Below, piece after piece: positions 31,474 to 41,536 of a DNA stretch of 57,188 nt; within the stretch, counting starts at the first letter, position 1; each line of letters starts with the position of its first letter. The notes under the pieces were generated by a model. It did not search any database and was not told the origin of the DNA. It worked only from the letters and a program-made list of their open reading frames with translations. The position numbers and the translations under genes were made by a program. This stretch comes from an uncultured Rhodospirillales bacterium (GTDB lineage Bacteria > Pseudomonadota > Alphaproteobacteria > CAAGCB01 > CAG-977). The stretch spans positions 1 to 57,188 of the forward strand of contig CACYSU010000014.1 in the NCBI GenBank assembly GCA_902777205.1. The letters are read 5' to 3'.

Positions 31474-34400
31474 ATGTCTTTTGTGGAAATCAAAGCGGCC
31501 GTTTCCCGTTTTATCAAACCAGTGAACGACAATCTGTTCAAAACGACGTTGCTGACGCTGATCGCCGTACGCATCACACAACAGACGGACGAACCGTCAA
31601 ACATCGTCGCGGGATTGCTGATCCTGCCGTTTTTCCTGTTTTCCGCCCGCGCCGGACAGCTGGCGAAAAAATACAACCGCGTCAAGGTCACGCGTTCCCT
31701 GAAACTGACGGATCTGGCGCTGATGCTGCTGGCCGGCGGCGTTTTGCTGACGAAAAACATCGGGCTGCTGATCCTGCTGCCGTTCGTGTTCGGCATCTTT
31801 TCCGCCTTTTTCGGCCCCATGCGCTACGCGTTCCAGCCCGACCAGCTGGAGGACGGCGATCTGACGGCCGATAACGCGTACATTGAAAAATCGACTTATT
31901 TCAGCATCATTCTGGCGCTGCTGATCGGGACTTTGCTGCCCGTCCGGCTGGCCGCGTGCATTTTGATCGCGTTCGCGCTGATCGGTTTTCTGGCGGCGCG
32001 CGACGAAACCGCGCGGCCGGAAACGCCCGCGCCGCGCAACACGCCCGCGGATATGCTGAAAGGCATTTGGAAAACCTTGAAAACCGTCCGCAAATATCCG
32101 CTGATCTTCCGCAGCATTTTGGGGGCGACGTGGTTTTGGTCGATCGGTTTGCTGATCATCATGCAAATCTATCCGCTGACGGGCAACGTGTTCAACGCGG
32201 ACGATTTCACGACGGCGTTTTTGCTGGCGGTTTACGCCGCGGGCGTCGGCATCGGCGCGGCGTATTGCCACAAATTGCTGAAAGGCATCGCGCACACGAC
32301 GTTCGTTCCCATCAGCACGATCGGCATGGGCGTGTGTTTTCTGGTGCTGTACTTGTTGACGGCCGGATACGCGACGCCGGCCGAACCGGTCGATTTCCTG
32401 TCGTTCGTCCTGCGCGTCAGAGCTTTGCTGTTCACCTTTTTCCTGTTTTTGCTGGCGTTCTGCAGCGGAATGTACGTCGTTCCGCTGACGACGCTGATCC
32501 GGTTCAGGGCGTCGGCCGCCAACCGCGCGACCGTTTTCGCCGCCAACAACCTGATCAACGCGGTCGGCATCGCGGTCGCGGCGCTGGTGTTCATCCTGCT
32601 GGGGCATTTGGGGATGCGGACGGCGGCGCTGTTTTTGTTCGCGGGCGTCGCGTGCCTGTTCGTGTCCGTTTACAACTGTTCGATTTTGCCGGCGGCGTTG
32701 CTGCGTTCGATCGCGCAGACGGTGCTGGAGTTTTTCTATCGCGTGACGGTCAAGGGGCTGCCGAATTTCCAAGCGGCCGGAAAGCGCGTTTTGATCATCG
32801 CCAACCACACGTCTTTGCTGGACGGGCTGCTGATTGCGGCGTTCATGCCGGAAAAAATCACGTTCGTCATCAAACCCGAATGGGAAAACAAGTGGTTCGC
32901 CCGCTTTTTCGGCCTGATGGTTGACGTGTATCCGCTGGATCTGAACAACCCGATGTCGCTGCGTTCGCTGGTCGATTTGATCAAGAAAAACAAAAAGGTC
33001 ATGATCTTTCCCGAACGCCGCGTCAGCGTGACCGGCGCGCTGATGAAAATTTACGAAGGCGCGGGGCTGGTCGCGGAAAAGGCGAACGCCAACATTTTGC
33101 CCATCCGCATCAACGGGGCGCAGTATTCAAAGCTGTCTTTGCTGAAAAACAAAGTCCGCACGCAATACTTCCCCAAGATTTCGATGAACATCCTGCCGCC
33201 GAAAAAATTCGACATCGATCCGTCGTGGACGGGGCGTCAACGGTCGCACGAAGTGTCGAACCAGCTGTACGACATGATGGTCGAAATGCTTTACGAATCC
33301 TCGAAAATCAACGAAAACCTGTTCGTGTCGCTGCTGAACGCCGCCAAAGTCAACGGCAAAAACCACATCATCGCCGAAGATGTCAGCCGCAAACCGATGC
33401 GGTACAAATCGCTGATTTTGAAAAGCTACGTTTTGGGGCGCGCGTTTGAACGCAATTTTCCGAACGAAGAACGGATCGGCGTCCTGCTGCCGAACGTTTT
33501 GGCCAACGTCGTGACCTTTTTCGGGCTGCAGAGCGTTGACAAAGTGCCGGCCATGCTGAATTTTTCAACCGGTGTGGCGCAGGTGGTGTCCTGCGTGAAA
33601 ACCGTCGGGCTGAAAAGCGTTCTGACATCGCGGAAATTCATTGAAAACGCGCATTTGGAAAAGCTGTGCGCCACACTGACCGAAAACGGCCTGAACGTCG
33701 TTTACATGGAGGATCTGGGCGCAAACATCCGCCGCGAGGACAAGCTGAAAGGGGTCGCGGACTACATTCTGTCGCGCAAACCGCAAAACACGGCCGACCA
33801 CACCGCCGCGATCATGTTCACGTCGGGTTCCGAAGGAATGCCCAAGGCCGTATTCCTGTCGCATAAAAACTTCCAGGCCAACCGCTATCAGGCGCTGAGC
33901 GTGATCGCCCTGACATCCGCGGACGTGTCGTTCAACGCTTTGCCGATGTTCCACGCGTTCGGGCTGGGGGTCGGCACGCTGCTGATGATCCTGACGGGCG
34001 TGCGCACGTTCTTTTACCCGTCGCCGCTGCATTACCGCATCGTGCCGGAATTGGTGTACGAGGTCAACGCGACGGTGCTGTGCGGAACGGACACGTTTTT
34101 CGCAGGGTACGGCGCAATGGCGCATCCTTACGACTTTTTCGCCCTGCGCTATGCGATCGTCGGGGCTGAAAAGCTGAAAACCAGCACGGCGGAACTGTGG
34201 ATGCGTAAATTCGGCATCCGCATTTTAGAGGGCTACGGCGCGACCGAAACCAGCCCCGTCATTTCGATCAACACCCCGATGTACATCCGCGAAGGATCGG
34301 TCGGCCGCCTGTTCCCGAAAATGACCGCCAGACTGGAGGACGTGCCGGGGATCAAGGACGGCAAACGCCTGTTCGTTTCCGGCGACAACATCATGCAGGG

Positions 34401-34833
34401 CTATATGTTCGCGGACAATCCGAACGTGCTGGTGCCGCCCAAAGACGGATGGCACGACACGGGCGACATCGTCGAAATCGACAAGGACGGATTCATCTTT
34501 ATCAAAGGGCGCGCCAAACGTTTTGCCAAAATCGGCGGGGAAATGATTTCCCTGACGGCGGTGGAACAGGTGCTGTCGAAACTGTATCCCGACGCGGTGC
34601 AGGGCATCGTCGCCGTCCCCGACGAGAAAAAAGGCGAACGGCTGGTGCTGATCACGACGAAACAGGATGTCGATCTGGGCGAGATCCGCGCCTATATCAA
34701 ATCGCAGGGTTTCAACGAACTGGGATCGCCCGCATCGTTCATTTCCGTCAAGGAACCGCCCGTTTTGGGATCGGGCAAATTCGATTACGTCACGGCGCAG
34801 AAAATCGCCGAAGCGCAATCCGCCAACGCATAA
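31474..34833 (+). CDS. aas: MFS transporter / acyltransferase / acyl-ACP ligase fusion (LplT-Aas type)
   Basis: 1119 residues in three parts. Residues about 1-410 are a 12-helix MFS carrier like LplT. Residues about 430-620 are a PlsC-type acyltransferase with NHTSLLDG (HX4D) and FPERRVSVTG. Residues about 640-1119 are an AMP-forming ligase with MFTSGSEGMPKAV, EGYGATETSP, GWHDTGDI and KRFAKIGGEMIS. In E. coli LplT flips lysophospholipid inward and Aas re-acylates it. Here both are one chain, known from other alphaproteobacteria. The acyltransferase block has FPERR where Aas has FPEGR; activity may still be normal. It is flanked by terminators and transcribed alone. Confidence 0.9.
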   Translation: MSFVEIKAAVSRFIKPVNDNLFKTTLLTLIAVRITQQTDEPSNIVAGLLILPFFLFSARAGQLAKKYNRVKVTRSLKLTDLALMLLAGGVLLTKNIGLLILLPFVFGIFSAFFGPMRYAFQPDQLEDGDLTADNAYIEKSTYFSIILALLIGTLLPVRLAACILIAFALIGFLAARDETARPETPAPRNTPADMLKGIWKTLKTVRKYPLIFRSILGATWFWSIGLLIIMQIYPLTGNVFNADDFTTAFLLAVYAAGVGIGAAYCHKLLKGIAHTTFVPISTIGMGVCFLVLYLLTAGYATPAEPVDFLSFVLRVRALLFTFFLFLLAFCSGMYVVPLTTLIRFRASAANRATVFAANNLINAVGIAVAALVFILLGHLGMRTAALFLFAGVACLFVSVYNCSILPAALLRSIAQTVLEFFYRVTVKGLPNFQAAGKRVLIIANHTSLLDGLLIAAFMPEKITFVIKPEWENKWFARFFGLMVDVYPLDLNNPMSLRSLVDLIKKNKKVMIFPERRVSVTGALMKIYEGAGLVAEKANANILPIRINGAQYSKLSLLKNKVRTQYFPKISMNILPPKKFDIDPSWTGRQRSHEVSNQLYDMMVEMLYESSKINENLFVSLLNAAKVNGKNHIIAEDVSRKPMRYKSLILKSYVLGRAFERNFPNEERIGVLLPNVLANVVTFFGLQSVDKVPAMLNFSTGVAQVVSCVKTVGLKSVLTSRKFIENAHLEKLCATLTENGLNVVYMEDLGANIRREDKLKGVADYILSRKPQNTADHTAAIMFTSGSEGMPKAVFLSHKNFQANRYQALSVIALTSADVSFNALPMFHAFGLGVGTLLMILTGVRTFFYPSPLHYRIVPELVYEVNATVLCGTDTFFAGYGAMAHPYDFFALRYAIVGAEKLKTSTAELWMRKFGIRILEGYGATETSPVISINTPMYIREGSVGRLFPKMTARLEDVPGIKDGKRLFVSGDNIMQGYMFADNPNVLVPPKDGWHDTGDIVEIDKDGFIFIKGRAKRFAKIGGEMISLTAVEQVLSKLYPDAVQGIVAVPDEKKGERLVLITTKQDVDLGEIRAYIKSQGFNELGSPASFISVKEPPVLGSGKFDYVTAQKIAEAQSANA

Positions 34834-34848
34834 ACGCCCAAGCAAACG

Positions 34849-34888
34849 AAAAGGACGGGGGAATGCGTTTCCTCCGTCCTTTTTTTTA
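34849..34888 (+). terminator. Intrinsic terminator of the aas-like gene
   Basis: AAAAGGACGGGGGAA, loop TGCG, TTTCCTCCGTCCTT, then a run of T. It lies 16 bases past the stop. Confidence 0.9.
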
Positions 34889-34976
34889 TCCGCCGTGGCG
34901 ACCGGATGCGGCGTTTTTTCAAACGTCGGCGGAACGTATCGCCTTATCTTTTCAAATCCGGCATCGGAAAGACCTG

Positions 34977-35006
34977 TTGACTTTCGGGCGTGTTCGGGGA
35001 TATTTT
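34977..35006 (+). promoter_or_regulatory. Sigma70-type promoter of trpS
   Basis: TTGACT, 18 bases, TATTTT, about 32 bases before the trpS start, downstream of the previous terminator. Confidence 0.6.
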
Positions 35007-35037
35007 ACGGGCAAAGCAAATAAAGGAGTTTTTGATA

Positions 35038-36099
35038 ATGGGCGACATTATTTTAACGGGCGACAGACCGACGGGCAAACTGCACTTGGGGCATTACGTC
35101 GGATCGTTGAAACGCCGCGTGGAAATGCAGAACAGCGGCTTGTACCACACGATTTTCATCATGATTGCCGACGCGCAGGCGCTGACCGACAACGCCGACG
35201 ACATCACCAAAGTCAGAAACAACATATCGAACGTCGCGCTGGACTATCTGGCGTGCGGACTTGATCCCGCCAAATCGACGATTTTCATTCAGTCCCAAAT
35301 CCCCGAATTGACGGAACTGACGTTCTATTACATGAATCTGGTCACCGTGTCGCGCGTCCAACGCAACCCGACCGTGAAAAACGAAATTCAGATGCGCGGG
35401 TTCAAACAGAGCATTCCCGTCGGATTTTTCACCTATCCGATTTCGCAAGCGTCCGACATCACGGCGTTCAAGGCCAATCTGGTTCCCGTCGGCGAAGACC
35501 AGCTGCCGATGATTGAACAGACGCGCGAAATCGTGCGTTCTTTCAACACGATTTACAGCCCCGTTTTGGTCGAACCCGAAGCGGTTCTGCCCGACAACAG
35601 CCTGTGTTCGCGCTTGCCGGGGCTGGACGGCGCGGCGAAAATGAGCAAATCGCTGGGCAACTGCATCTACCTGTCCGATTCATCAAAGGAAATCAAACAA
35701 AAAGTGCAGAGTATGTTCACCGATCCGACCCACTTGCGCGTCGAAGACCCCGGACATACCGAAAACAACCCCGTGTTCATTTATTTGGACGCTTTTTCCA
35801 CGGACGAACACTTTGCGGCGTTCCTGCCCGCGTACAAAAATCTGAACGAACTGAAAGATCACTACCGCCGCGGCGGATTGGGCGACGGAACGGTCAAAAA
35901 GTTCCTGAACGAAATTCTGCAAAACGAATTGAAACCGATCCGCGAACGCCGCGAAGCTTTTGCGGGCGACATCGGCGCGGTGTTCGATATGCTGAAAGCG
36001 GGCAGTGAAAAGGCGCGCGCGGTTGCCGCCGACACCTTAAGCGAAGTCAAAGCCGCGATGGGCATCGACTATTTCGGCAAAAACGCGCTGATAAAATAA
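35038..36099 (+). CDS. trpS: Tryptophanyl-tRNA synthetase
   Basis: 353 residues from the ATG behind AAAGGAG. Class I signatures: [16 protein letters not shown] (the HIGH motif as HLGH) near residue 16, and [10 protein letters not shown] (KMSKS) near residue 200. [15 protein letters not shown] and the [13 protein letters not shown] segment are typical of bacterial TrpRS. It charges tRNA-Trp in the cytoplasm. It stands alone between its promoter and a terminator shared with flgL. Confidence 0.97.
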   Translation: MGDIILTGDRPTGKLHLGHYVGSLKRRVEMQNSGLYHTIFIMIADAQALTDNADDITKVRNNISNVALDYLACGLDPAKSTIFIQSQIPELTELTFYYMNLVTVSRVQRNPTVKNEIQMRGFKQSIPVGFFTYPISQASDITAFKANLVPVGEDQLPMIEQTREIVRSFNTIYSPVLVEPEAVLPDNSLCSRLPGLDGAAKMSKSLGNCIYLSDSSKEIKQKVQSMFTDPTHLRVEDPGHTENNPVFIYLDAFSTDEHFAAFLPAYKNLNELKDHYRRGGLGDGTVKKFLNEILQNELKPIRERREAFAGDIGAVFDMLKAGSEKARAVAADTLSEVKAAMGIDYFGKNALIK

Positions 36100-36116
36100 A
36101 CATGACCGGAAACGTG

Positions 36117-36147
36117 AAAAGGCTTCCTTTGCGGGAAGCCTTTTTCG
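36117..36147. terminator. Bidirectional terminator between trpS and flgL
   Basis: AAAAGGCTTCC, short loop, GGAAGCCTTTTT. The stem has A-runs on the left and T-runs on the right, so it can end both the trpS (+) and the flgI-flgL (-) transcripts. Confidence 0.9.
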
Positions 36148-36148
36148 T

Positions 36149-38512
36149 TTACAGGTAGTTCAGCAAACTCAGCCCGTTGATCGTTGACAAAACGGAATAC
36201 GACACTTTCAGATTGTTCGCCTGCTGCAGCAGCAAAGTCGCCGCTTCGGTTTTATCCACCTGCGTCAGCGATGAAATGTACCCCTCCAGCGAATTTTTCA
36301 AATCCGTCTGGTTGGTGACGGTCGTTTTCACCTGATCCAGTTTGCTGATCACCGCGTATTGAACGCTGGTGACATCGCCGTTTTTCTCTTTGGAATTGGC
36401 CGTCAGCGCTTCGTCCAGCAGATCCAGAGCCTCCGACACGCGGCGGGTCGCGCTGTCCACGTCGTCGGCGTCCAGCATATTTCCCTGCGCGATCGCGCCC
36501 AAAGCGCGGAACACTTTTTCAAACGCGGCCGAAGACGCGTTGATGTCGTTGGTCACGCCCGTCGTTTCGCTGATGCGGTAATTCGACGACAGCTGGCCGC
36601 CGTTATAATACGTTGACGTTTCAAAACGCGCGGACGCGAAGCTGGCCGTATCCCCGTATTCGGGGAAATCCTCGGTGCGGACGATCAATTCCTTGCCGTC
36701 GCCGGAAACGCCCAAAACGGTGTATTTGCCATTGTACGCGCCGTTCGTTCCGGCCATTTCGACCGTCGCGCCGACGGAATACGTTTTGCAAATCGTCACG
36801 CCGGCGCCGTCCTTGATCACGCCGCCTTTGATTTGCGTCATGTCCTGTTCAACCGGCGTGTCGTCGGAAAATTTGATCGTGCGGCCGTCGGCGGAAACGG
36901 AATCGACGATGTACATTTTATCGTTGCCGTCCGCCCCTTTGATCAGCAGACAGTCGCCCTTTTTATAGGACGAATACGCGCCTTTGACCGTCGCGGTCAT
37001 CGTGTTTTGCGCGACGTTGAATCCGATGTCGCCGGTTTGCAGCGCGCCGCCTTTCATACCGGACGTGACGAAACCGCCGATATCGGAACGGGTTTCGACC
37101 GTCAGCGGAACCGCCGTCAAATCCGTTTGCGGCACAGGGGTGGAAGTTGAAATTTCCAGCGTCGAACCGTCGGCGGAAACCGATTTGACGTACAGCGCGT
37201 ATTCCTGTCCGGCAGCATCGGTGATTGTGACCGTCTGTCCGCCTTTCAGCGTCGAAAACGTTCCGGCATCGGCCGTCAGCGTGTTGTTTGCCGTATCAAC
37301 CGTCAAAGCGGATGTCACGTTCAGCGTTTCGATCGCAATGCCGACGTTCTTTTCCGCCGTGATCCGGCCGACCTGCGTGCTTTGTTGTATCGACACCGTG
37401 CCGTCGGTCAGTTTTTCGACATCCAGCGTTTCATCGACGACGTTCTCCTCGAACGTGATCGACGACCCGTCTTCGGATATTTCCTTGATCGTCAGATAAC
37501 CGTCGTTTTTCGCCGAACCGGCGATCAGAATCCTCTCGCCCGCCTTTAAATCGGAAAAGGAACCGATCCGGCCGGTCAGGCTGTTCGTCGTGATCCCCGT
37601 CGTCAAATCGGTGACGGATGAAAACGACCATTCCCCTTTGGTCAACGAAACATCCGCGGAATCGACAATCGTTTCATCAACGACGTTTTCCGCAAACGTC
37701 AGAGTCGATCCGTCGTCCGACACGCCCGTGACGGTCAGCTTGACGTTGTTGTTGTTCGTTCCGCCGACAACGATTTCATCGCCCGCGGCCAGCCCGTTGA
37801 ATGTGCCGGCGTCGGCCGTCAGGGATTTCGCCGCGGCGTCGAATGTCATCGTGTTGCCCGCCGCCCCGTTCCATTTCGACGTTTTCGGCGTCACCGTTTG
37901 AAATTCCTGTTTAATCGTCACGCCGCCCAAAACATCGGCGGAGCTGGACATTTTCGACAGCGACGCGGAATAGCTGGACGGATAGGTCAAAACGTCGCCG
38001 TCATAAACCTTTTGAAACTCCTCCAGCGTCGTATAGGGGAAATCGACCGGCGCGACCGTCGTTTTCCCGCCGCCGAAAATATAGTTCCCGTCCACCTGCG
38101 AATTCAGGTAATACGCGATCAGCGACATGGATTCAAACGCGGCTTCCTGCACGTTTTGCAGTGCCAGCAATTCCTCTTCGGTCGGATTTTTGGACATCGC
38201 GGCCAAATCGTTGGCAAAAAATTCACGGATCTGCGACCGCACGCCGGTCAGCGACGACCGGATGCCGTCAACCGCTTTCTGCTGGGATTCCAGCACGACT
38301 TGCGTGATCGAATTCGTTTCCAGATATTTTTCCGTCACCGCCCGTTCGTTCTGCAAAGACAGCAGCCGATAAGTAGATAGCCCGTATTTGTCATAAGAGC
38401 TGTAGCGGTTGCCGGTTGTCGCCTGATACGAAACGTCCGCCATGGCGGATTTTTGCTTTGTCATTTGCGACATATACAGCCTGTATGTCGCGGTTGTGGG
38501 GACTCTTGTCAT
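36149..38512 (-). CDS. flgL: Hook-filament junction protein FlgL with large internal repeat insertion
   Basis: 787 residues, more than twice the usual size (about 300). The N-terminus (MTRVPTTATYRLYMSQMTKQ, TGNRYSSYDKYGLSTYRLL) and C-terminus (LKVSYSVLSTINGLSLLNYL) are flagellin-type D0/D1 helices. Between about residues 220 and 620 lie four to five related beta-rich units, each with a core like SLTADAGTFNGLAAGDEIVV followed by VSDDGSTLTF. They probably form an exposed outer domain at the hook-filament junction. FlgL follows FlgK by 15 bases, as is usual. GGGAGG precedes the start. Confidence 0.9.
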   Translation of the reverse strand: MTRVPTTATYRLYMSQMTKQKSAMADVSYQATTGNRYSSYDKYGLSTYRLLSLQNERAVTEKYLETNSITQVVLESQQKAVDGIRSSLTGVRSQIREFFANDLAAMSKNPTEEELLALQNVQEAAFESMSLIAYYLNSQVDGNYIFGGGKTTVAPVDFPYTTLEEFQKVYDGDVLTYPSSYSASLSKMSSSADVLGGVTIKQEFQTVTPKTSKWNGAAGNTMTFDAAAKSLTADAGTFNGLAAGDEIVVGGTNNNNVKLTVTGVSDDGSTLTFAENVVDETIVDSADVSLTKGEWSFSSVTDLTTGITTNSLTGRIGSFSDLKAGERILIAGSAKNDGYLTIKEISEDGSSITFEENVVDETLDVEKLTDGTVSIQQSTQVGRITAEKNVGIAIETLNVTSALTVDTANNTLTADAGTFSTLKGGQTVTITDAAGQEYALYVKSVSADGSTLEISTSTPVPQTDLTAVPLTVETRSDIGGFVTSGMKGGALQTGDIGFNVAQNTMTATVKGAYSSYKKGDCLLIKGADGNDKMYIVDSVSADGRTIKFSDDTPVEQDMTQIKGGVIKDGAGVTICKTYSVGATVEMAGTNGAYNGKYTVLGVSGDGKELIVRTEDFPEYGDTASFASARFETSTYYNGGQLSSNYRISETTGVTNDINASSAAFEKVFRALGAIAQGNMLDADDVDSATRRVSEALDLLDEALTANSKEKNGDVTSVQYAVISKLDQVKTTVTNQTDLKNSLEGYISSLTQVDKTEAATLLLQQANNLKVSYSVLSTINGLSLLNYL
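36670..37860 (-). repeat. Four to five diverged domain repeats inside flgL
   Basis: Units of about 75-100 codons begin near 37850, 37610, 37300 and 37020, with a shorter one near 36790. Shared cores are TADAGTF, KxGD/AGDE, and VSxDGSTL. They are diverged at DNA level but clear in protein. Confidence 0.7.
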
Positions 38513-38527
38513 GACCGATCCTCCCTA

Positions 38528-40732
38528 TCAAACAATTCCATCCAGCATTTCCAACATTTCCAGCGCCGTCGTCAACGCTTTGGCCGCCGCGCTGTAGGAT
38601 CGCTGGTACACCAACAGCATGGACAGTTCCTCGTCCAAATCGACGCCGCTGACATCCTGTTCCTTTTTGTAAATCGTCGTCACCAGTTCGGTTTGATAAT
38701 CCGTCACCGAATTGGCTTCGTTCAAACAGGTCGCCAGCCCGCTGACGATCGACGAAGCGTAATCGGACAGCGGAACCGTGATTTTGGAAAAGCTGCCCGC
38801 CGATCCGAAATCGACCGTTTCCGTAAACGCTTTGGCAAAATCGTTCGCCAGCGAATTGTCCGCGTCGCTTAAAAAATACTGTCCCGTGTCCGCGCTGTAC
38901 TGCACTTTGCCCGTGTTCATCAGGGACGGCGATTTCAAAATGTCGGAACGAACCGTCAGCTCCGCCGCATATCCGGCGTGGGACGTTTTCATCCCCAAAC
39001 GGGTCAGGATGCTGCCGCTGGTCACGCCGTTGACGGTCGTTTTCGTTTCTGTGATTTCCATCTGGTTGTTGTTGATATCGGTGACGCGCAACCGGTATCC
39101 GGCTCCTTCCTTGACCAGATCGGCCCTGCCGATTTGAACGCCGTTGCCGTCCACCAGCGCGGCGTTGATCTTTTCCGCAATCGTTTTCAGCGAATCGCCC
39201 GCCGTAACGTCCACGGACGCGAAGTTCAACCCGTGTTCCGTATCGGAAAAGTTGATCGTCGTCTTGCCTTTGATCCCCATCAGGGAACCGGCGGAAATGA
39301 TTTCGGATTCATATACGGAATCGTTTTTCGACGTGACGATCAAATCGTTCAGCCCGAAGAAATCGCAAAATCCCGAATGCGTCCTGTCAACCGTTCCGTT
39401 GCCGTCCGCGTCGAATCCGATCGAAACGTCGGCAGCCTCCGCGCCTTTCAAAACCGTTTTTTCATCGCGGAAAGCGATGGAATACGCGCTGTCGCCCAAA
39501 TCGACGCTCAACTTTCCGTCGCCGTTCAACGCGACCGAAGCGTGTTCCAGATGCGGGCCGTCCACCGCGTTTCGCAACCAGTCCTGAATTTTTTCACACA
39601 TATCGTTGATGCTGCCCGACGAAAATCCCAATTCGCCGGTCAGACTGACATTGAACGCCTGCGTGCCGTCGCCGTTGAACAAAACCATCTTCACATCCCC
39701 GCCCGACAATGTGATCGTCTGTTTGTCCCCGTCGATAAATGTGCGCGTCCCCGTCATTTCATAGGTCGCGTTCGGATAGCCGACGCCTTTGTTGTGAACG
39801 GCGTTCAACCGCAGGGTCATTTGATAGGCCAGCTCGTCCAACTGCGTCTGCATATCCTGCAATTCCGTGTCGCGCAACTTGATCAGCCCGCTCATTTCGC
39901 CGGACGTTATTTCCTGCGTGATGTCGAATTTTCCGGCGTAAATGCCCGTGATGCCACCCGACGAATACGAAATCAGCGATCCGGTCGTCGCGGCCGGAAT
40001 GTGGGAAACGGTGACGCCGTCCTTGTCCAGTAAAGGTTTTCCGCCGCCGGTCAGGATGACCGTTTCGCCCGACGACCGTTCATAGCTTTGAATGTCCATG
40101 ATTTCCGACAACCGCGTGATCAGCAGGTCGCGCTGATCCTTGTAGTTGTCGGCGGACTGACCGCCCAGCGCGGACGTACGCACGATGTCATCGTTCAATT
40201 TGTCCAGCTGCTGCAAAATATCGGACACTTCATCGCACAAGGACGAGATTTCCTGATCTATTTCCAGCCGCATGGACTGGATTTGCGCGCTCAGTTCCTG
40301 CATTTGCGACAAAGCGGTGTCGATTGACGTGACGGCGGTCGATTGGGCGTTCAGCTTGTCCGCATCGACGCCCAGACTTTCAAACGCGGTCTGGATGGCC
40401 GCCACGCGGTTGGACACCGAATATTGCGACGACGGTTCGCCCATTTTGGCCTGAATCAGATCCAGATAGTAAACGCGAACGCTGGAGGATTGCAAAATCC
40501 CGCTTTCCTTGCGGTATTGGGCGACCAGCTTCGTATCGACCTGCCGCAGATCCGTGTTGCTGATCGCACCGGATATCCGCCCGTTGTTCAATACCAGCGT
40601 TTTTTGCGAATACGCTTTGCGATTGTACCCTTCGGTATCGACGTTGGACACGTTTTCGCTGACAACGTCGATCGCCCTTTGCGACGTTCTGATGCCGTTT
40701 AAAGAGGAGCTGATTGCACTGGAAAGAGGCAT
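38528..40732 (-). CDS. flgK: Hook-associated protein FlgK
   Basis: 734 residues. The start MPLSSAISSSLNGIRTSQRA and VVSENVSNVDTEGYNRK are typical of FlgK and rod/hook family N-termini. A long coiled coil follows (MQELSAQIQSMRLEIDQEIS), and the C-terminus (LDEELSMLLVYQRSYSAAAK, TALEMLEMLDGIV) is the conserved D0 helix. It caps the hook where the filament begins. It is longer than the E. coli protein (547), the extra length lying in the variable middle. AAAGGA precedes the start; it is downstream of flgN. Confidence 0.95.
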   Translation of the reverse strand: MPLSSAISSSLNGIRTSQRAIDVVSENVSNVDTEGYNRKAYSQKTLVLNNGRISGAISNTDLRQVDTKLVAQYRKESGILQSSSVRVYYLDLIQAKMGEPSSQYSVSNRVAAIQTAFESLGVDADKLNAQSTAVTSIDTALSQMQELSAQIQSMRLEIDQEISSLCDEVSDILQQLDKLNDDIVRTSALGGQSADNYKDQRDLLITRLSEIMDIQSYERSSGETVILTGGGKPLLDKDGVTVSHIPAATTGSLISYSSGGITGIYAGKFDITQEITSGEMSGLIKLRDTELQDMQTQLDELAYQMTLRLNAVHNKGVGYPNATYEMTGTRTFIDGDKQTITLSGGDVKMVLFNGDGTQAFNVSLTGELGFSSGSINDMCEKIQDWLRNAVDGPHLEHASVALNGDGKLSVDLGDSAYSIAFRDEKTVLKGAEAADVSIGFDADGNGTVDRTHSGFCDFFGLNDLIVTSKNDSVYESEIISAGSLMGIKGKTTINFSDTEHGLNFASVDVTAGDSLKTIAEKINAALVDGNGVQIGRADLVKEGAGYRLRVTDINNNQMEITETKTTVNGVTSGSILTRLGMKTSHAGYAAELTVRSDILKSPSLMNTGKVQYSADTGQYFLSDADNSLANDFAKAFTETVDFGSAGSFSKITVPLSDYASSIVSGLATCLNEANSVTDYQTELVTTIYKKEQDVSGVDLDEELSMLLVYQRSYSAAAKALTTALEMLEMLDGIV

Positions 40733-40751
40733 GGCGGCGTCCTTTCTTCAA

Positions 40752-41195
40752 TTAAAGCACTTGGTTGAACGAAATCGCGGCGGGGTTGCCGGCGTCGTTT
40801 TCCATGCACCCCTGTTTGGTGTAAAGGGGCGTTTTGGCGTGCGTCTGTTCTTCGATATCCTGCACGATGGCGTTCAGCAGGCGGTTCGCCGCGTCCATGT
40901 TGATTTTCAACAGCCGCGCGTTTTCCGCCGTCAGCCCGTTCAGCGTCGCGGCGGCTTTGCGCAGCACGTTTTTCTGCTTTTCCGGCAGGGATTTCAGCAC
41001 GTCGGCGCGCTGGGAAAAATAGGCGAAGGATTCTTCGTACGCCGCGGACAGCATCGTTTTGCGTTCCAGCAAATCCTTGCATTCCGACTGGCGCTGTTTT
41101 TTCAGCAGCGTGTTTTCCTTTTTCAACAGGGTGCACAGTTCCCCCATCAGCGCCAACAGACGGGACAGTTTCTTTTCGGGAAAGTTTTCCTGCAT
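40752..41195 (-). CDS. flgN: FlgN-like flagellar chaperone
   Basis: 147 residues, helical, no signal peptide (LSRLLALMGELCTLLKKENT, RKTMLSAAYEESFAYFSQRA). FlgN-type proteins keep FlgK and FlgL unfolded for export. Sequence conservation is low in this family, but the place directly upstream of flgK (19 bases) and the helical plan support it. AAGGAG precedes the start. Confidence 0.75.
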   Translation of the reverse strand: MQENFPEKKLSRLLALMGELCTLLKKENTLLKKQRQSECKDLLERKTMLSAAYEESFAYFSQRADVLKSLPEKQKNVLRKAAATLNGLTAENARLLKINMDAANRLLNAIVQDIEEQTHAKTPLYTKQGCMENDAGNPAAISFNQVL

Positions 41196-41206
41196 ACCTT
41201 TTCTCC

Positions 41207-41536
41207 TTATTCCGTTTTCGCCGCCGCTTCCTGCTGACGTAAAATCTGCGCCATAATCTGGTCGGTCAATCCGATGCCGCCCGATTTTGCCGTCATTTTC
41301 CCGTATTCGTCGATCATCATCGAACGGAAGATTTTTTCCGCGTTGCCGCCGCCGAACGTTTCGTTGACGGGAACGGTCGCGTACATCTGTTCAAACGTCT
41401 GCGAAATGAAAAAAGCCTCGAAATCCTGAACGGCCTGACGCGTTTTTTCCAAATCGAACGACTTGGCGATTTTGGGCGCCGCCCGCTGCGGCAGGGAAGA
41501 GGATACGAAATCCGTTGTCAAAGACGCGCCGTTCAT
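41207..41536 (-). CDS. flgJ: Rod-binding protein (FlgJ N-terminal type)
   Basis: 109 residues. DFEAFFISQTFEQMY, the GGGNAEKIFRSMMIDEYGK segment and GIGLTDQIMAQILRQ are the FlgJ rod-binding domain. It lacks the muramidase domain, as is common in alphaproteobacteria, so peptidoglycan cutting must come from another protein. The ATG shares its A with the stop of flgI (TGATG); a GTG three bases earlier is also possible. Confidence 0.88.
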   Translation of the reverse strand: MNGASLTTDFVSSSLPQRAAPKIAKSFDLEKTRQAVQDFEAFFISQTFEQMYATVPVNETFGGGNAEKIFRSMMIDEYGKMTAKSGGIGLTDQIMAQILRQQEAAAKTE

